Origin: Megaustenia siamemsis
Lineage: Eukaryota; Mollusca; Gastropoda; Stylommatophora; Ariophantidae
Direction of reading: 5' to 3'
DNA length: 64,000 nt
Assembly (NCBI GenBank): GCA_032433765.1
Contig: JAVIAB010000041.1
Coordinates: 82,211,928 to 82,275,927 of the forward strand
Shown here in pieces: positions 1 through 13,860 of this stretch (position 1 is its first letter; each line of letters opens with the position of its first letter). Under the pieces are notes generated by a model. That model saw nothing but the letters and a program-made list of their open reading frames with translations. It had not been told where the DNA came from and searched no databases. The position numbers and the translations under genes are program-made.

Positions 1-3000
1 AAGCTAGATACTTTTATAAGATAGACACATAGATAAGCTAGATACTTTTATAAGATAGACACTTAGATAAGCTAGATACTTTTATAAGATAGACACTTAG
101 ATAAGCTAGATACGTTTTATAAGATAGACACTTAGATAATCTAGATACTTTTATAAGATAGACAAATGGATAAGCTAGATACTTTTATAAGATAGACAAA
201 TAGATAGGCTATAATAGTTTTGTAAGATAGACACTTAGATAAGCTAGATACTTTTATAAGATAGACACTTAGATAAGCTATAATAGTTTTATAAGATAGA
301 CACTTAGATAAGCTAGATACTTTTATAAGATAGACACTTAGATAAGCTAGATACTTAGTTAAACTAGACACTTAGATAAGCTACTTAGTTAAACTAGACA
401 CATAGATAAGCTAGATACTGAGTTAAACTAGATACTAGATACTTTTATAAGCTAGATACGTAGTTAAACTAGACATTTATATAAGCTAGATACTTAGTTA
501 AACTAGACACTTAGATAAATTAGATACTGAGTTAAACTAGATACTGAATACTTTTAAAAGCTAGATACTTAGTTAAACTAGACACTAAATACTTTTATAA
601 GCCAGTTACATAGTTAAACAAGATATTAGATACTTTTATAAGCTAGATACTTATTTAAACTAGACACTTTGCTAAGCTAGATACTTAAATAAGTTAGATA
701 CATTTATAAGATAGACACTTAGATAAGCCAGATACTTAGATCAGCTAGATAGTTTTATAAGATAGACAAATAGATAAGCTAGATAGTTTTATAAGATAGA
801 CACTTAGATAAGCTAGATAGTTTTATAATAAATACAAATAGATAAGCTAGATAGTTTTATAAGATAGACACTTAGATAAGATAGATCCTTTTATAAGATA
901 GACAAATAGATGAGCTATATACTTTTATAAGATAGACAAATAGATAAGATAGATACTTTTATAAGATAGACAAATAGATAAGCTAGATACTTTTATAAGA
1001 TAGACAAATAGATTAGCTAGATAGTTTTATAAGATAGACAAATAGATAAGCTAGATAGTTTTATAAGATAGACACTTAGATAAGCTAGATAGTTTTATAA
1101 GATAGACAAATAGATAAGCTAGATACTTTTATAAGATAGACAAATAGATAAGATAGATAATTTTATAAGATAGACAAATAGATAAGCTAGATACTTTTAT
1201 AAGATAGACACTTAGATAAGCTAGATACTTTTATAAGATAGACAAATAGATAAGCTAGATAATTTTATAAGATAGACACTTAGATAAGCTAGATACTTTT
1301 ATAAGATAGACAAAAAGATAAGCTAGATACTTTTATAAGATAGACAAATAGATAAGTTAGATACTTTTATAAGATAGACAAAAAGATAAGATAGATACTT
1401 TTAAAAGATAGACAAATAGATAAGCTATAATAGTTTTATAAGATAGACACATAGATAAGCTATAATAGTTTTATAAGATAGACACTTAGATAAGCTATAA
1501 TAGTTTTATAAGATAGACACTTAGATAAGCTAGATACTTTTATAAGATAGACACTTAGATAAGCTAGATAGTTTTATAAGATAGACAAATAGATAAGCTA
1601 GATAGTTTTATAAGATAGACACTTAGATAAGCTAGATAGTTTTATAAGATAGACACTTAGATAAGCTAGATACTTTTATAAGATAGACACTTAGATAAGC
1701 TATAATAGTTTTATAAGATAGACACTTAGATAAGCTTTGATACTTTTATAAGATAGACACTTAGATAAGCTAGATACTTTTATAAGATAGACAAAAAGAT
1801 AAGCTAGATACTTTTATAAGATAGACACTTAGATAAGATAGATCCTTTTATAAGATAGACAAATAGATGAGCTAGATACTTTTATAAGATAGACAAATAG
1901 ATAAGCTAGATACTTTTATAAGATAGACAAATAGATAAGCTAGATACTTTTATAAGATAGACAAATAGATAAGCTAGATACTTTTATAAGATAGACAAAT
2001 AGATAAGATAGATAATTTTATAAGATAGACAAATAGATAAGCTAGATACTTTAATAAGATAGACACTTAGATAAGCTAGATACTTTTATAAGATAGACAA
2101 ATAGATAAGCTAGATAATTTTATAAGATAGACACTTAGATAAGCTAGATTCCTTTATAAGATAGACACTTAGATAAGCTATAATAGTTTTATAAGATAGA
2201 CACTTAGATAAGCTAGATACTTTTATAAGATAGACAAATAGATAAGCTAGATACTTTTATAAGATAGACAAATAAATAAGCTAGATACTTTTATAAGATA
2301 GACACTTAGATAAGCTATAATAGTTTTATAAGATAGACACTTAGATAAGCTAGATACTTTTATAAGATAGACAAATAGATAAGCTAGATACTTTTATAAG
2401 ATAGACACTTAGATAAGATAGATCCTTTTATAAGATAGACACATAGATGAGCTAGATACTTTTATAAGATAGACAAATAGATAAGCTAGATACTTTTATA
2501 AGATAGACAAATAGATAAGCTAGATACTTTTATAAGATAGACAAATAGATAAGCTAGATACTTTTATAAGATAGACAAATAGATAAGATAGATAATTTTA
2601 TAAGATAGACAAATAGATAAGCTAGATACTTTAATAAGATAGACACTTAGATAAGCTAGATACTTTTATAAGATAGACAAATAGATAAGCTAGATAATTT
2701 TATAAGATAGACACTTAGATAAGCTAGATTCCTTTATAAGATAGACACTTAGATAAGCTATAATAGTTTTATAAGATAGACACTTAGATAAGCTAGATAC
2801 TTTTATAAGATAGACAAATAGATAAGCTAGATACTTTTATAAGATAGACAAATAAATAAGCTGGATACTTTTATAAGATAGACACTTAGATAAGCTATAA
2901 TAGTTTTATAAGATAGACACTTAGATAAGCTAGATACTTTTATAAGATAGACAAAAAGATAAGCTAGATACTTTTATAAGATAGACACTTAGATAAGCTA

Positions 3001-6000
3001 GATACTTTTATAAGATAGACAAATAGATAAGCTAGATACTTTTATAAGATAGACACATAGATAAGCTAGATACTTTTATAAGATAGACACTTAGATAAGC
3101 TAGATACTTTTATAAGATAGACACTTAGATAAGCTAGATACGTTTTATAAGATAGACACTTAGATAAGCTAAATACTTTTATAAGATAGACACTTAGATA
3201 AGCTATAATAGTTTTATAAGATAGACACTTAGATAAGGTAGATACTTTTATAAGATAGACACTTAGATAAGCTAGATACTTTTATAAGATAGACACTTAG
3301 ATAAGCTAGATACTTTTATAAGATAGACACTTAGATAAGCTAGATACTTTTATAAGATAGACACATAGATAAGCTAGATACTTTTATAAGATAGACACAT
3401 AGATAAGCTAGATACTTTTATAAGATAGACACTTAGATAAGCTAGATACTTTTATAAGATAGACACTTAGATAAGCTAGATACGTTTTATAAGATAGACA
3501 CTTAGATAATCTAGATACTTTTATAAGATAGACAAATGGATAAGCTAGATACTTTTATAAGATAGACAAATAGATAAGCTATAATAGTTTTGTAAGATAG
3601 ACACTTAGATAAGCTAGATACTTTTATAAGATAGACACTTAGATAAGCTATAATAGTTTTATAAGATAGACACTTAGATAAGCTAGATACTTTTATAAGA
3701 TAGACACTTAGATAAGCTAGATACTTAGTTAAACTAGACACTTAGATAAGCTACTTAGTTAAACTAGACACATAGATAAGCTAGATACTGAGTTAAACTA
3801 GATACTAGATACTTTTATAAGCTAGATACGTAGTTAAACTAGACATTTATATAAGCTAGATACTTAGTTAAACTAGACACTTAGATAAATTAGATACTGA
3901 GTTAAACTAGATACTGAATACTTTTAAAAGCTAGATACTTAGTTAAACTAGACACTAGATACTTTTATAAGCCAGATACATAGTTAAACTAGATATTAGA
4001 TACTTTTATAAGCTAGATACTTATTTAAACTAGACACTTTGCTAAGCTAGATACTTAAATAAGTTAGATACATTTATAAGATAGACACTTAGATAAGCCA
4101 GATACTTAGATCAGTTAGATAGTTTTATAAGATAGACAAATAGATAAGCTAGATAGTTTTATAAGATAGACACTTAGATAAGCTAGATAGTTTTATAATA
4201 AATACAAATAGATAAGCTAGATAGTTTTATAAGATAGACACTTAGATAAGATAGATCCTTTTATAAGATAGACAAATAGATGAGCTATATACTTTTATAA
4301 GATAGACAAATAGATAAGATAGATACTTTTATAAGATAGACAAATAGATAAGCTAGATACTTTTATAAGATAGACAAATAGATAAGCTAGATAGTTTTAT
4401 AAGATAGACAAATAGATAAGCTAGATAGTTTTATAAGATAGACATTTAGATAAGCTATATACTTTTTTAAGATAGACAAATAGATAAGCTAGATACTTTT
4501 ATAAGATAGACAAATAGATAAGATAGATAATTTTAAAAGATAGACAAATAGATAAGCTAGATAATTTTATAAGATAGACACTTAGATAAGCTAGATACTT
4601 TTATAAGATAGACAAAAAGATAAGCTAGATACTTTTATAAGATAGACAAATAGATATGTTAGATACTTTTAAAAGATAGACAAATAGATAAGCTATAATA
4701 GTTTTATAAGATAGACACTTAGATAAGCTAGATGCTTTTATAAGATAGACACTTAGATAAGCTAGATAGTTTTATAAGATAGACAAATAGATAAGCTAGA
4801 TAGTTTTATAAGATAGACACTTAGATAAGCTAGATAGTTTTATAAGATAGACACTTAGATAAGCTAGATAGTTTTATAAGATAGACAAATAGATAAGCTA
4901 GATAGTTTTATAAGAGAGACACTTAGATAAGCTAGATAGTTTTATAAGATAGACAAATAGATAAGCTAGATACTTTTATAAGATAGACAAAAAGATAAGC
5001 TAGATAGTTTTATAAGATAGACAAATAGATAAGCTAGATAATTTTATAAGATAGACAAATAGATAAGCTCGATACTTTTATAAGATAGACAAATAGATAA
5101 GCTAGATAATTTTATAAGATAGACAAATAGATAAGCTAGATAGTTTTATAAGATAGACAAATAGATAAGCTAGATCCTTTTATAAGATAGACAAATAGAT
5201 GAGCTAGATACTTTTATAAGATAGAAAAATAGATAAGATAGATACTTTTATAAGATAGACAAATAGATAAGATAGATACTTTTATAAGATAGACACTTAG
5301 ATAAGCTAGATTCCTTTATAAGATAGACACTTAGATAAGCTATAATAGTTTTATAAGATAGACACTTAGATAAGCTAGATACTTTTATAAGATAGACAAA
5401 TAGATAAGCTAGATACTTTTATAAGATAGACAAATAAATAAGCTAGATACTTTTATAAGATAGACATTTAGATAAGCTATAATACTTTTATAAGATAGAC
5501 ACTTAGATAAGCTAGATACTTTTATAAGATAGACAAATAGATAAGCTAGATACTTTTATAAGATAGACGTTTAGATAAGCTAGATACTTTTATAAGATAG
5601 ACACATAGATAAACTATAATAGTTTTATAAGATAGACACTTAGATAAGTTATAATAGTTTTATAAGATAGACACTTAGATAAGCTAGATACGTTTATAAG
5701 ATAGACAAATAGATAAGTTAGATACTTTTATAAGATAGACACTTAGATAAGCTATAATAGTTTTATAAGATAGACAAATAGATAAGCTAGATACTTTTAT
5801 AAGATAGACACTTAGATAAGCTAGATAGTTTTATAAGATAGACACTTAGATAAGCTAGATAGTTTTATAAGATAGACAAATAGATAAGCTAGATAGTTTT
5901 ATAAGAGAGACACTTAGATAAGCTAGATAGTTTTATAAGATAGACAAATAGATAAGCTAGATACTTTTATAAGATAGACAAATAGATAAGCTAGATAGTT

Positions 6001-8153
6001 TTATAAGATAGACAAATAGATAAGCTAGATAATTTTATAAGATAGACAAATAGATAAGCTCGATACTTTTATAAGATAGACAAATAGATAAGCTAGATAA
6101 TTTTATAAGATAGACAAATAGATAAGCTAGATAGTTTTATAAGATAGACAAATAGATAAGCTAGATCCTTTTATAAGATAGACAAATAGATGAGCTAGAT
6201 ACTTTTATAAGATAGACAAATAGATAAGCTAGATACTTTTATAAGATAGACAAATAGATAAGATAGATACTTTTATAAGATAGACACTTAGATAAGCTAG
6301 ATTCCTTTATAAGATAGACACTTAGATAAGCTATAATAGTTTTATAAGATAGACACTTAGATAAGCTAGATACTTTTATAAGATAGACAAATAGATAAGT
6401 TAGATACTTTTATAAGATAGACAAATAAATAAGCTAGATACTTTTATAAGGTAGACATTTAGATAAGCTATAATACTTTTATAAGATAGACACTTAGATA
6501 AGCTAGATACTTTTATAAGATAGACAAATAGATAAGCTAGATACTTTTATAAGATAGACGTTTAGATAAGCTAGATACTTTTATAAGATAGACACATAGA
6601 TAAGCTATAATAGTTTTATAAGATAGACACTTAGATAAGTTATAATAGTTTTATAAGATAGACACTTAGATAAGCTAGATACGTTTATAAGATAGACAAA
6701 TAGATAAGTTAGATACTTTTATAAGATAGACACTTAGATAAGCTATAATAGTTTTATAAGATAGACACTTAGATAAGCTAGATACTTTTATAAGATAGAC
6801 ACTTAGATAAGCTATAATAGTTTTATAAGATAGACACTTAGATAAGCTAGATACTTTTATAAGATAGACACTTAGATAAGCTAGATACTTTTATAAGATA
6901 GACACTTAGATAAGCTAGAAAGTTTTATAAGATAGACAAATAGATAAGCTAGATAATTTTATAAGATAGACAAATAGATAAGCTAGATACTTTTATAAGA
7001 TAGACAAATAGATAAGATAGATAATTTTATAAGATAGACAAATAGATAGGCTAGATACTTTTATAAGATAGACATTTAGATAAGCTAGATACTTTTATAA
7101 GATGGACACATAGATAAGCTAGATACTTTTATAAGACAGACAAATAGATAAGCTAGATACTTTTATAAGATAGACAAATAGATAAGCTAGATACTTTTAT
7201 AAGATAGACACTTAGATAAGCTATAATAGTTTTATAAGATAGACACTTAGATAAGCTAGATACTTTTATAAGATAGACACTTAGATAAGCTATAATAGTT
7301 TTATAAGATAGACACTTAGATAAGCTAGATACTTTTATAAGATAGACACTTAGATAAGCTAGATACTTTTATAAGATAGACACTTAGATAAGCTAGATAC
7401 TTTTATAAGATAGACACTTGGATAAGCTAGATACTTTTATAAGATAGACAAATAGATAAGCTAGATACTTTTATAAGATAGACACTTAGATAAGCTATAA
7501 TAGTTTTATAAGATAGACACTTAGATAAGCTAGATACTTTTATAAGATAGACACTTAGATAAGCTAGATACTTTTTATAAGATAGACACTTAGATAAGCT
7601 GTAATAGTTTTATAAGATAGACACTTAGATAAGCTAGATACTTTTATAAGATAGACACTTAGATAAGCTAGATACTTTTTATAAGATAGACACTTAGATA
7701 AGCTAGATACTTTTATAAGATAGACAAATAGATAAGCTAGATACTTTTATAAGATAGACAAATAGATAAGTTAGATACTTTTATAAGATAGACAAATAGA
7801 TAAGCTAGATACTTTTATAAGATAGACACTTAGATAAGCTAGATACTTTTATAAGATAGACAAATAGATAAGCTAGATACTTTTATAAGATAGACACTTA
7901 GATAAGCTAGATACTTTTATAAGATAGACACTTAGATAAGCTAGATACTTTTATAAGATAGATAAATAGATAAGCTAGATAGTTTTATAAGATAGACACA
8001 TAGATAAGCTAGATAGTTTTATAAGATAGACAAATAGATAAGCTAGATACTTTTATAAGATAGACAAATAGATAAGCTAGATAGTTTTATAAGATAGACA
8101 AATAGATAAGCTAGATACTTTTATAAGATAGACAAATAGATAAGCTAGATACT
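1..8153. repeat. 34-bp AT-rich minisatellite array (about 240 copies)
   Basis: The unit is 34 bp and looks like a diverged dimer of a 17-mer: AGATAAGCTAGATACTT followed by TTATAAGATAGACACTT. Variants swap single bases (GATAC/GATAG/GATAA, CACTT/CAAAT). A sub-block near 360-720, repeated near 3730-4090, carries an AGTTAAACTAGA variant. Longer blocks are themselves duplicated at offsets of 3370, 580 and 991 bp. Frequent TAG and TAA triplets leave only short open frames. The array runs off the left edge. Confidence 0.97.
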
Positions 8154-8388
8154 AGCCTTTTGGTGGACGGAATGTGAGGTCTGTGCACTGACCTGCCGGT
8201 GTAAGGGTCGATACATTCGATGTCTGCTACGTTCACCCAGCCCTAAAACGTGGGAATGAATGACGGTACTGGCATAGTGTTGACCATACCGCCTCCCCCC
8301 CCCAAAAAAAAAAAAATCGCCGATGACATACTCAGCAGACATGGATATAGCAAGATATTCAGACTCAGAAGATGCCATTGTGACCTCA
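8154..8388. other. unique spacer between two arrays
   Basis: There is no gene-like open frame here. It holds an adjacent C-run and A-run (about 8293-8315), a GTTCACCCAGCC stretch near 8230 resembling the body of the SINE family found at 38.5 and 57.4 kb, and on the minus strand (about 8330-8395) a short peptide EVTMASSESEYLAIS that resembles the RNase H motif of Ty1/copia elements. Both resemblances are weak. Confidence 0.4.
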
Positions 8389-9630
8389 GACAGACTCACA
8401 GACCTTCTAACATGTTACCGTGGAGCATCCAGACAAACTCACAGACCTTCTAACATGTTACCGTGGAGCATCCAGACAGACTCACAGACCTTCTAACATG
8501 TTACCGTGGAGCATCCAGACAAACTCACAGACCTTCTAACATGTTACCGTGGAGCATCCAGACAAACTCACAGACCTTCTAACATGTTACCGTGGAGCAT
8601 CCAGACAGACTCACAGACCTTCTAACATGTTACCGTGGAGCATCCAAACAAACTCACAGACCTTCTAACATGTTACCGTGGAGCATCCAGACAAACTCAC
8701 AGACCTTCTAACATGTTACCGTGGAGCATCCAGACAAACTCACAGACCTTCTAACATGTTACCGTGGAGCATCCAGACAAACTCACAGACCTTCTAACAT
8801 GTTACCGTGGAGCATCCAGACAGACTCACAGACCTTCTAACATGTTACCGTGGAGCATCCAGACAAACTCACACACCTTCTAACATGTTACCGTGGAGCA
8901 TCCAGACAAACTCACAGACCTTCTAACATGTTACCGTGGAGCATCCAGACAGACTCACAGACCTTCTAACATGTTACCGTGGAGCATCCAGACAGACTCA
9001 CAGACCTTCTAACATGTTACCGTGTAGCATCCAGACAAACTCACAGACCTTCTAACATGTTACCGTGGAGCATCCAGACAAACTCACAGACCTTCTAACA
9101 TGTTACCGTGGAGCATCCAGACAGACTCACACACCTTCTAACATGTTACCGTGGAGCATCCAGACAAACTCACAGACCTTCTAACATGTTACCGTGGAGC
9201 ATCCAGACAGACTCACAGACCTTCTAACATGTTACCGTGGAGCATCCAGACAGACTCACAGACCTTCTAACATGTTACCGTGGAGCATCCAGACAGACTC
9301 ACAGACCTTCTAACATGTTACCGTGGAGCATCCAGACAGACTCACAGACCTTCTAACATGTTACCGTGGAGCATCCAGACAGACTCACAGACCTTCTAAC
9401 ATGTTACCGTGGAGCATCCAGACAGACTCACAGACCTTCTAACATGTTACCGTGGAGCATCCAGACAGACTCACAGACCTTCTAACATGTTACCGTGGAG
9501 CATCCAGACAGACTCACAGACCTTCTAACATGTTACCGTGGAGCATCCAGACAGACTCACAGACCTTCTAACATGTTACCGTGGAGCATCCAGACAGACT
9601 CACAGACCTTCTAACATGTTACCGTGGAGC
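8389..9630 (+). repeat. 43-bp minisatellite (about 29 copies)
   Basis: The period is 43 bp and homogeneous, differing mainly at one A/G (CAGACAAACTC or CAGACAGACTC). The unit holds ACATGTTACCGTGGAGCATC, which in one frame reads TCYRGASRQT. That joins directly to the first unit of the next array and matches the zinc-knuckle region of an I-type LINE. The array is read here as derived from a LINE 3' coding end. Confidence 0.95.
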
Positions 9631-10147
9631 ATCCAGACAGACTCCTGAACATATCCTACAGGACTGCAGCACTCTCAACACAGGAGCATCCAGACAGACT
9701 CCTGAACATATCCTACAGGACTGCAGCACTCTCAACACAGCAGCATCCAGACAGACTCCAGAACATATCCTACAGGACTGCAGCACTCTCAACACAGGAG
9801 CATCCAGACAGACTCCTGAACATATCCTACAGGACTGCAGCACTCTCAACACAGGAGCATCCAGACAGACTCCTGAACATATCCTACAGGACTGCAGCAC
9901 TCTCAACACAGGAGCATCCAGACAGACTCCTGAACATATCCTACAGGACTGCAGCACTCTCAACACAGGAGCATCCAGACAGACTCCTGAACATATCCTA
10001 CAGGACTGCAGCACTCTCAACACAGGAGCATCCAGACAGACTCCAGAACATATCCTACAGGACTGCAGCACTCTCAACACAGGAGCCTCCAGACAGACTC
10101 CAGAACATATCCTACAGGACTGCAGCACTCTCAACACAGGAGCATCC
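9631..10147 (+). repeat. 57-bp LINE-derived minisatellite, left block (about 9 copies)
   Basis: The unit is 57 bp (19 codons), so one frame stays open and repeats GASRQTPEHILQDCSTLNT. The HILQDC part matches the CGQAPQTAEHILQDC knuckle in the LINE at 51800-54738, in protein and in nucleotides (CAGACT.CTGAACA.AT). The array is interrupted at 10147 by the minus-strand RTE-like element and resumes at about 13375. The long frames on both strands here are by-products of the repeat. Confidence 0.95.
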
Positions 10148-13100
10148 AAACATCATATTCTTCTTCTACCTTTTCTAGCTCCCAGTGGAGTATAGGTCTT
10201 CAACAAACACTTTCCAAGTCGTTCTGTTTTTTGCCATTCTTTTAAGATCATTCCATGTCTTCCCCATCATCTTCATCTCTGCTTCTATCTGTCTTCTCCA
10301 AAAATTCCTTGGTCTTCCTCTTTGTCTTTTCCCCTTGGGATTCCAAAAAAGGGCCTGTTTACTCTCAGTTGGCTTCCGTAGTGTGTGTCTTATCCAGCGC
10401 CATCGTCTTCGCTGTATCTCTTTATCCACTGGTGTTTGACTGGTACATTTCCATAATTCTATGTTAGTGATTTTGTCCTGCCATTTCCATCCTTTTATTC
10501 TGCGTAAGCATCCATTAATGAAAGTCTGTATCTTCGTGATTGTCAATTTTATTGTTCTCCACGTTTCACAGCCATATAATAGGAACGACTTAACGTTTGA
10601 GTTGAACATTTTTATTTTTGTATTTAACCTAATTTCTTTGGATTTCCATATGTTTCCCAGTGCAATGAAAGCTCCTCTTGCTTTTGATATCCTTATTTTG
10701 GTATCATTTTCTGTTCCTCCCTCTTTATCTATATTACTGCCCAGATATATGTAAGATTGTACGTCTAATAGAGGTATTTCTCCTAGTTTTATTTGGTTAT
10801 TGCCAACTGTATTAATTCTCATAATGTCGGTCTTATCTCTATTAATCTTTAGTCCTAGCTGTTGTGATCTCTCATCAAGTATGCTCATTTTATCCTGCAC
10901 CTGTTGATGGCTGTGTGATAGGAGAGCTATGTCATCAGCAAAGTCTAAATCATCAAGTTGTTTGGTCAGTGACCACTGGATCCCATTTCTGTTGTTTTGA
11001 GTTATTTTCATAATCCAATCTATGGCCAGTAGAAAGAGAAATGGTGACAGAAAGCATCCCTGTCTTACTCCTGTTCTTATTTCAAATGCTTCTGTAATCT
11101 GTCCTTCATTGACCACACTACATTTTGTTCCTTCATACATTGTTTTTATCAGGTTAATAAACTTTATGGGGATTCCGTAATGACTCAGCAACTTCCAAAG
11201 CATTCTTCTGTCTAAACTATCAAATGCCTTTTCGTAATCTATGAATCCAATATAAAGTGGGGATTTTAGTTCTAAACTTTGTTCAACTATTATACGTAGG
11301 GTAGTTATTTGATCAGCACATGATCTGTTCTTCCTAAAACCTGCTTGTTCATCTCTCAAATGTTTCTCTATGGCCTCTTTTAGTCTTTCCAGAATGATTC
11401 TGCTTAATATTTTTCCTGGCACTGATAGTAGCATAATTCCCCTATAATGTGTGCACTCCTGTAAACTTCCTTTCTTTGGTAGTTTGATCATATAACCTTC
11501 TTTCTAGTCTTTAGGTATTTCTTCCCTCTCCCAAATTTTATCAAATAGATCATGTAACATCTTGATAGAGGTGTTAATATCTGCTTTGATGGCTTCCGAA
11601 GGAATTTCATCTGGTCCTGTGGCTTTACCATCTTTTAATAGTTTGATGGCTTTCATTATTTCTTCTTTGCTTGGTTTTCCATAGTTAACGTGTAACTCTT
11701 CTTCTGCTGGTAGTATATCTGGAGGATTATTTGAGCCGGGTCTGTTCAAAAGTTCTTCAAAGTGCTCTTTCCATCTCTCCATTTATTCCCTTATATTACT
11801 AAGCAGATTTCCTTTCTTATCTTTGATAAAGGCGTTGATCTGTTTGTATTTTCCACTTAATTTCTTTGTGCTGTTGTACAGTTCTTTCATATTCCCTTTA
11901 TTTGCAGCTTCTTCTGCCTCTTTAGCTAGTTCATCTATATATTTCCTCTAATCCCTTTTAATGCATCTTCTCACTTCTTTGTTCACCTCTGTGTAAGCTT
12001 CCTGTGTCTTGGCTTTATTACTTTTCGTTTTGCTTTTATTTATGTCTGCTTTCATGTTCTTTCTTTCTTTAATTTTGTCCAGGGTCACTGCTGTCATCCA
12101 TGCCTTATTCTGGCGTTCTCTTTTCCCTAGTGTTTCTTCGCATGTCTCTTTCCATATATCTTTTACCTGTTTCCAATGATCTTCTATATTTATTGTATTT
12201 TCTAGTTGTTGGAGGACTTGGTATTTGTTTGATATTGTGACTACGAATTTAAATTTAATTCCTTGTTCTTTAAGAAACCCTACATTGAAATACTTTCTAC
12301 CCTTATTCATTGTAGTATATCTTTTTAGTTTAAGTTTGGCTATCAGAAGATGATGATCCGAAGCTACATCTGTCCCTCTATATACTTTTACATCCTGTAA
12401 GGATGACTTAAACTTATTATTAATACATATGTGATCAATTTGATTTTCCGTTCTATGATTTGGTGACACCCATGTAGCTTTGTGTATTCTTTTATGTTGG
12501 AATATTGTTCCTCCTAGGCTCACTTGATTAAGGGCGCAGAAATTCACAAATATCTCTCCATTCTCGTTTATATTTCCAAGTCCATGTTTTCTCATAATCT
12601 CTTCAAAACCTCTGTTGTCTGATCCTAGTTTAGCATTTAGGTCTCCCATCAAGATTATAATATCCTTGGCTCGTCTTGCATCCATCTGACATTGTAGATG
12701 TTTATAGAAATCATCTTTAACTAAATCATCCTTATCGTTGGTTGGTGCATAGCATTGGATAATGTGTAATTTTATTTTGTTTTTGGTTGTTTTAAATGTT
12801 GCTCTCACCAGTCTCGGTCCTACTGTTTCCCATTCTATTAGTGTCTTCTGTGCATTCCTTGATAGCATTATAGCTACCCCTTCACTATGTTGTGCTCCAG
12901 GTTCCTGGTGTCCTGATGATAAAATCATCTCTCCTGTATTTAGTCTTATTTTACACGTTCCTAACCATCTTGTTTCACACATTCCCAGAATATCTATCTT
13001 GTAGTTTGACATTTCTGCTGCTACCTCTGCAGCTTTTCCTTGTTCGTTTAGAGTACGAACATTCCAGGTGCCAATTCTGGAGGATTTCCTGATAGACAAA

Positions 13101-13374
13101 GGGTGAGTCGGCAACCCGGACTCCTTACGGCTTTCTCCGGCTTGCGTCATATTTCTCTTAGACAGAGAGCCCTTCTATTTCCTGGATGGCGGATTTACTT
13201 TATCTTACTTTGACTTGTCCATGTTTGTGAAGTTTTTTCGGCTTATTTTTTTACAGTATGGGTTAGCCAGTCCCATGCCCAACCCTCCTTTCTCGCCTCT
13301 TATGAACATGCCTGGTAGGGTACAGCGCCACTATTCTTTACTCCCCTTTCGGGCCCCGGTAGCGCACGGCAGCA
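10148..13374 (-). mobile_element. RTE-like non-LTR retrotransposon, near full length (copy A1)
   Basis: The element is about 3.2 kb, with an upstream untranslated part (about 13151-13374, containing GGGCCCGAAAGGGGAGTAAA on the minus strand), one long coding frame (next entry) and a short tail at the low-coordinate end (GAAGAAGAATATGATG on the minus strand). It lies inside the 57-bp array: the array stops at 10147 and restarts in almost the same phase at 13375. About 26 bp (GCAGCACTCTCAACACAGG and following) is present on both sides. This could be a target-site duplication or only the array period. A second copy (A2) lies at 49889-55893. Confidence 0.9.
10175..13150 (-). pseudogene. RTE-like endonuclease/reverse transcriptase ORF with three nonsense codons
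   Basis: A single 992-codon frame starts at ATG 13150 and ends at the TAG at 10175. The N-terminal AP endonuclease shows TWNVRTL, MCETRW, MGDLNAKLGSD and SDHHLL (about 12300-13080). The reverse transcriptase shows FIDYEKAFD, GVRQGCFLSP and FADDIALL (about 10900-11260). In-frame stops lie at 11948-11950 (TAG), 11783-11785 (TAA) and 11504-11506 (TAG). The last falls in EIPKD*KEG where another copy in this window (near 55830, minus) reads EIPKDWK, so a TGG-to-TAG change is likely. No frameshift is needed. There is no RNase H domain. The endonuclease resembles proteins often labelled craniofacial development protein 2-like, which are RTE fragments. RTE clade assignment is probable, not certain. 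Confidence 0.9.
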
Positions 13375-13731
13375 GCAGCACTCTCAACACAGGAGCATCC
13401 AGACAGACTCCTGAACATATCCTACAGGACTGCAGCACTCTCAACACAGGAGCATCCAGACAGACTCCAGAACATATCCTACAGGTCTGCAGCACTCTCA
13501 ACACAGGAGCATCCAGACAGACTCCAGAACATATCCTACAGGACTACAGCACTCTCAACACAGGAGCATCCAGACTCCAGAACATATCCTACATGACTGC
13601 AACACTCTCAACACAGGAGCATCCAGACAGACTCCAGAACATATCCTACATGACTGCAACACTCTCAACACAGGAGCATCCAGACAGACTCCAGAACATA
13701 TCCTACAGGACTGCAGCACTCTCAACACCAT
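13375..13731 (+). repeat. 57-bp LINE-derived minisatellite, right block (about 6 copies)
   Basis: It continues the 9631-10147 array beyond the RTE insertion. One unit lacks 6 bp (CAGACTCCAGAAC at about 13570), which shifts the open frame, and two units read TACATGACTGCAACAC instead of TACAGGACTGCAGCAC. The last unit leads without a break into LINE-like coding sequence. Confidence 0.95.
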
Positions 13732-13860
13732 AAGAACACAAATATGACCAACAGAAACAAGCCTACATGACAAGTTATGGGTAATCCCTGTAGACCTCAA
13801 ACTCACCGACTTATTCATGGACACAAGCTGGTCTAAATCGCTAAACACCAATCTGTAGCT
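13732..13860 (+). pseudogene. C-terminal remnant of an I-type LINE ORF
   Basis: Reading on from the repeat frame (STLNT) gives IRTQI, then a TGA where tryptophan would be expected, then PTETSLHDKLW, VDLKLTDLFMDTSW and SKSLNTNL followed by TAG. This parallels the end of the complete LINE at 54560-54707, which reads LRKIHWPIDTTLQTKLYG then ELQKTVTFIQETTLQI. The fragment therefore looks like the true 3' end of the LINE whose zinc-knuckle segment was amplified as the 57-bp array. Similarity was judged by eye. Confidence 0.6.

Noticed and set aside
9581..10195. Long open frames of 176-204 codons on both strands over the 57-bp repeat
   Set aside because: The unit is a multiple of three and stop-free in several frames. 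These frames have no start context or unique domain and reflect the minisatellite.
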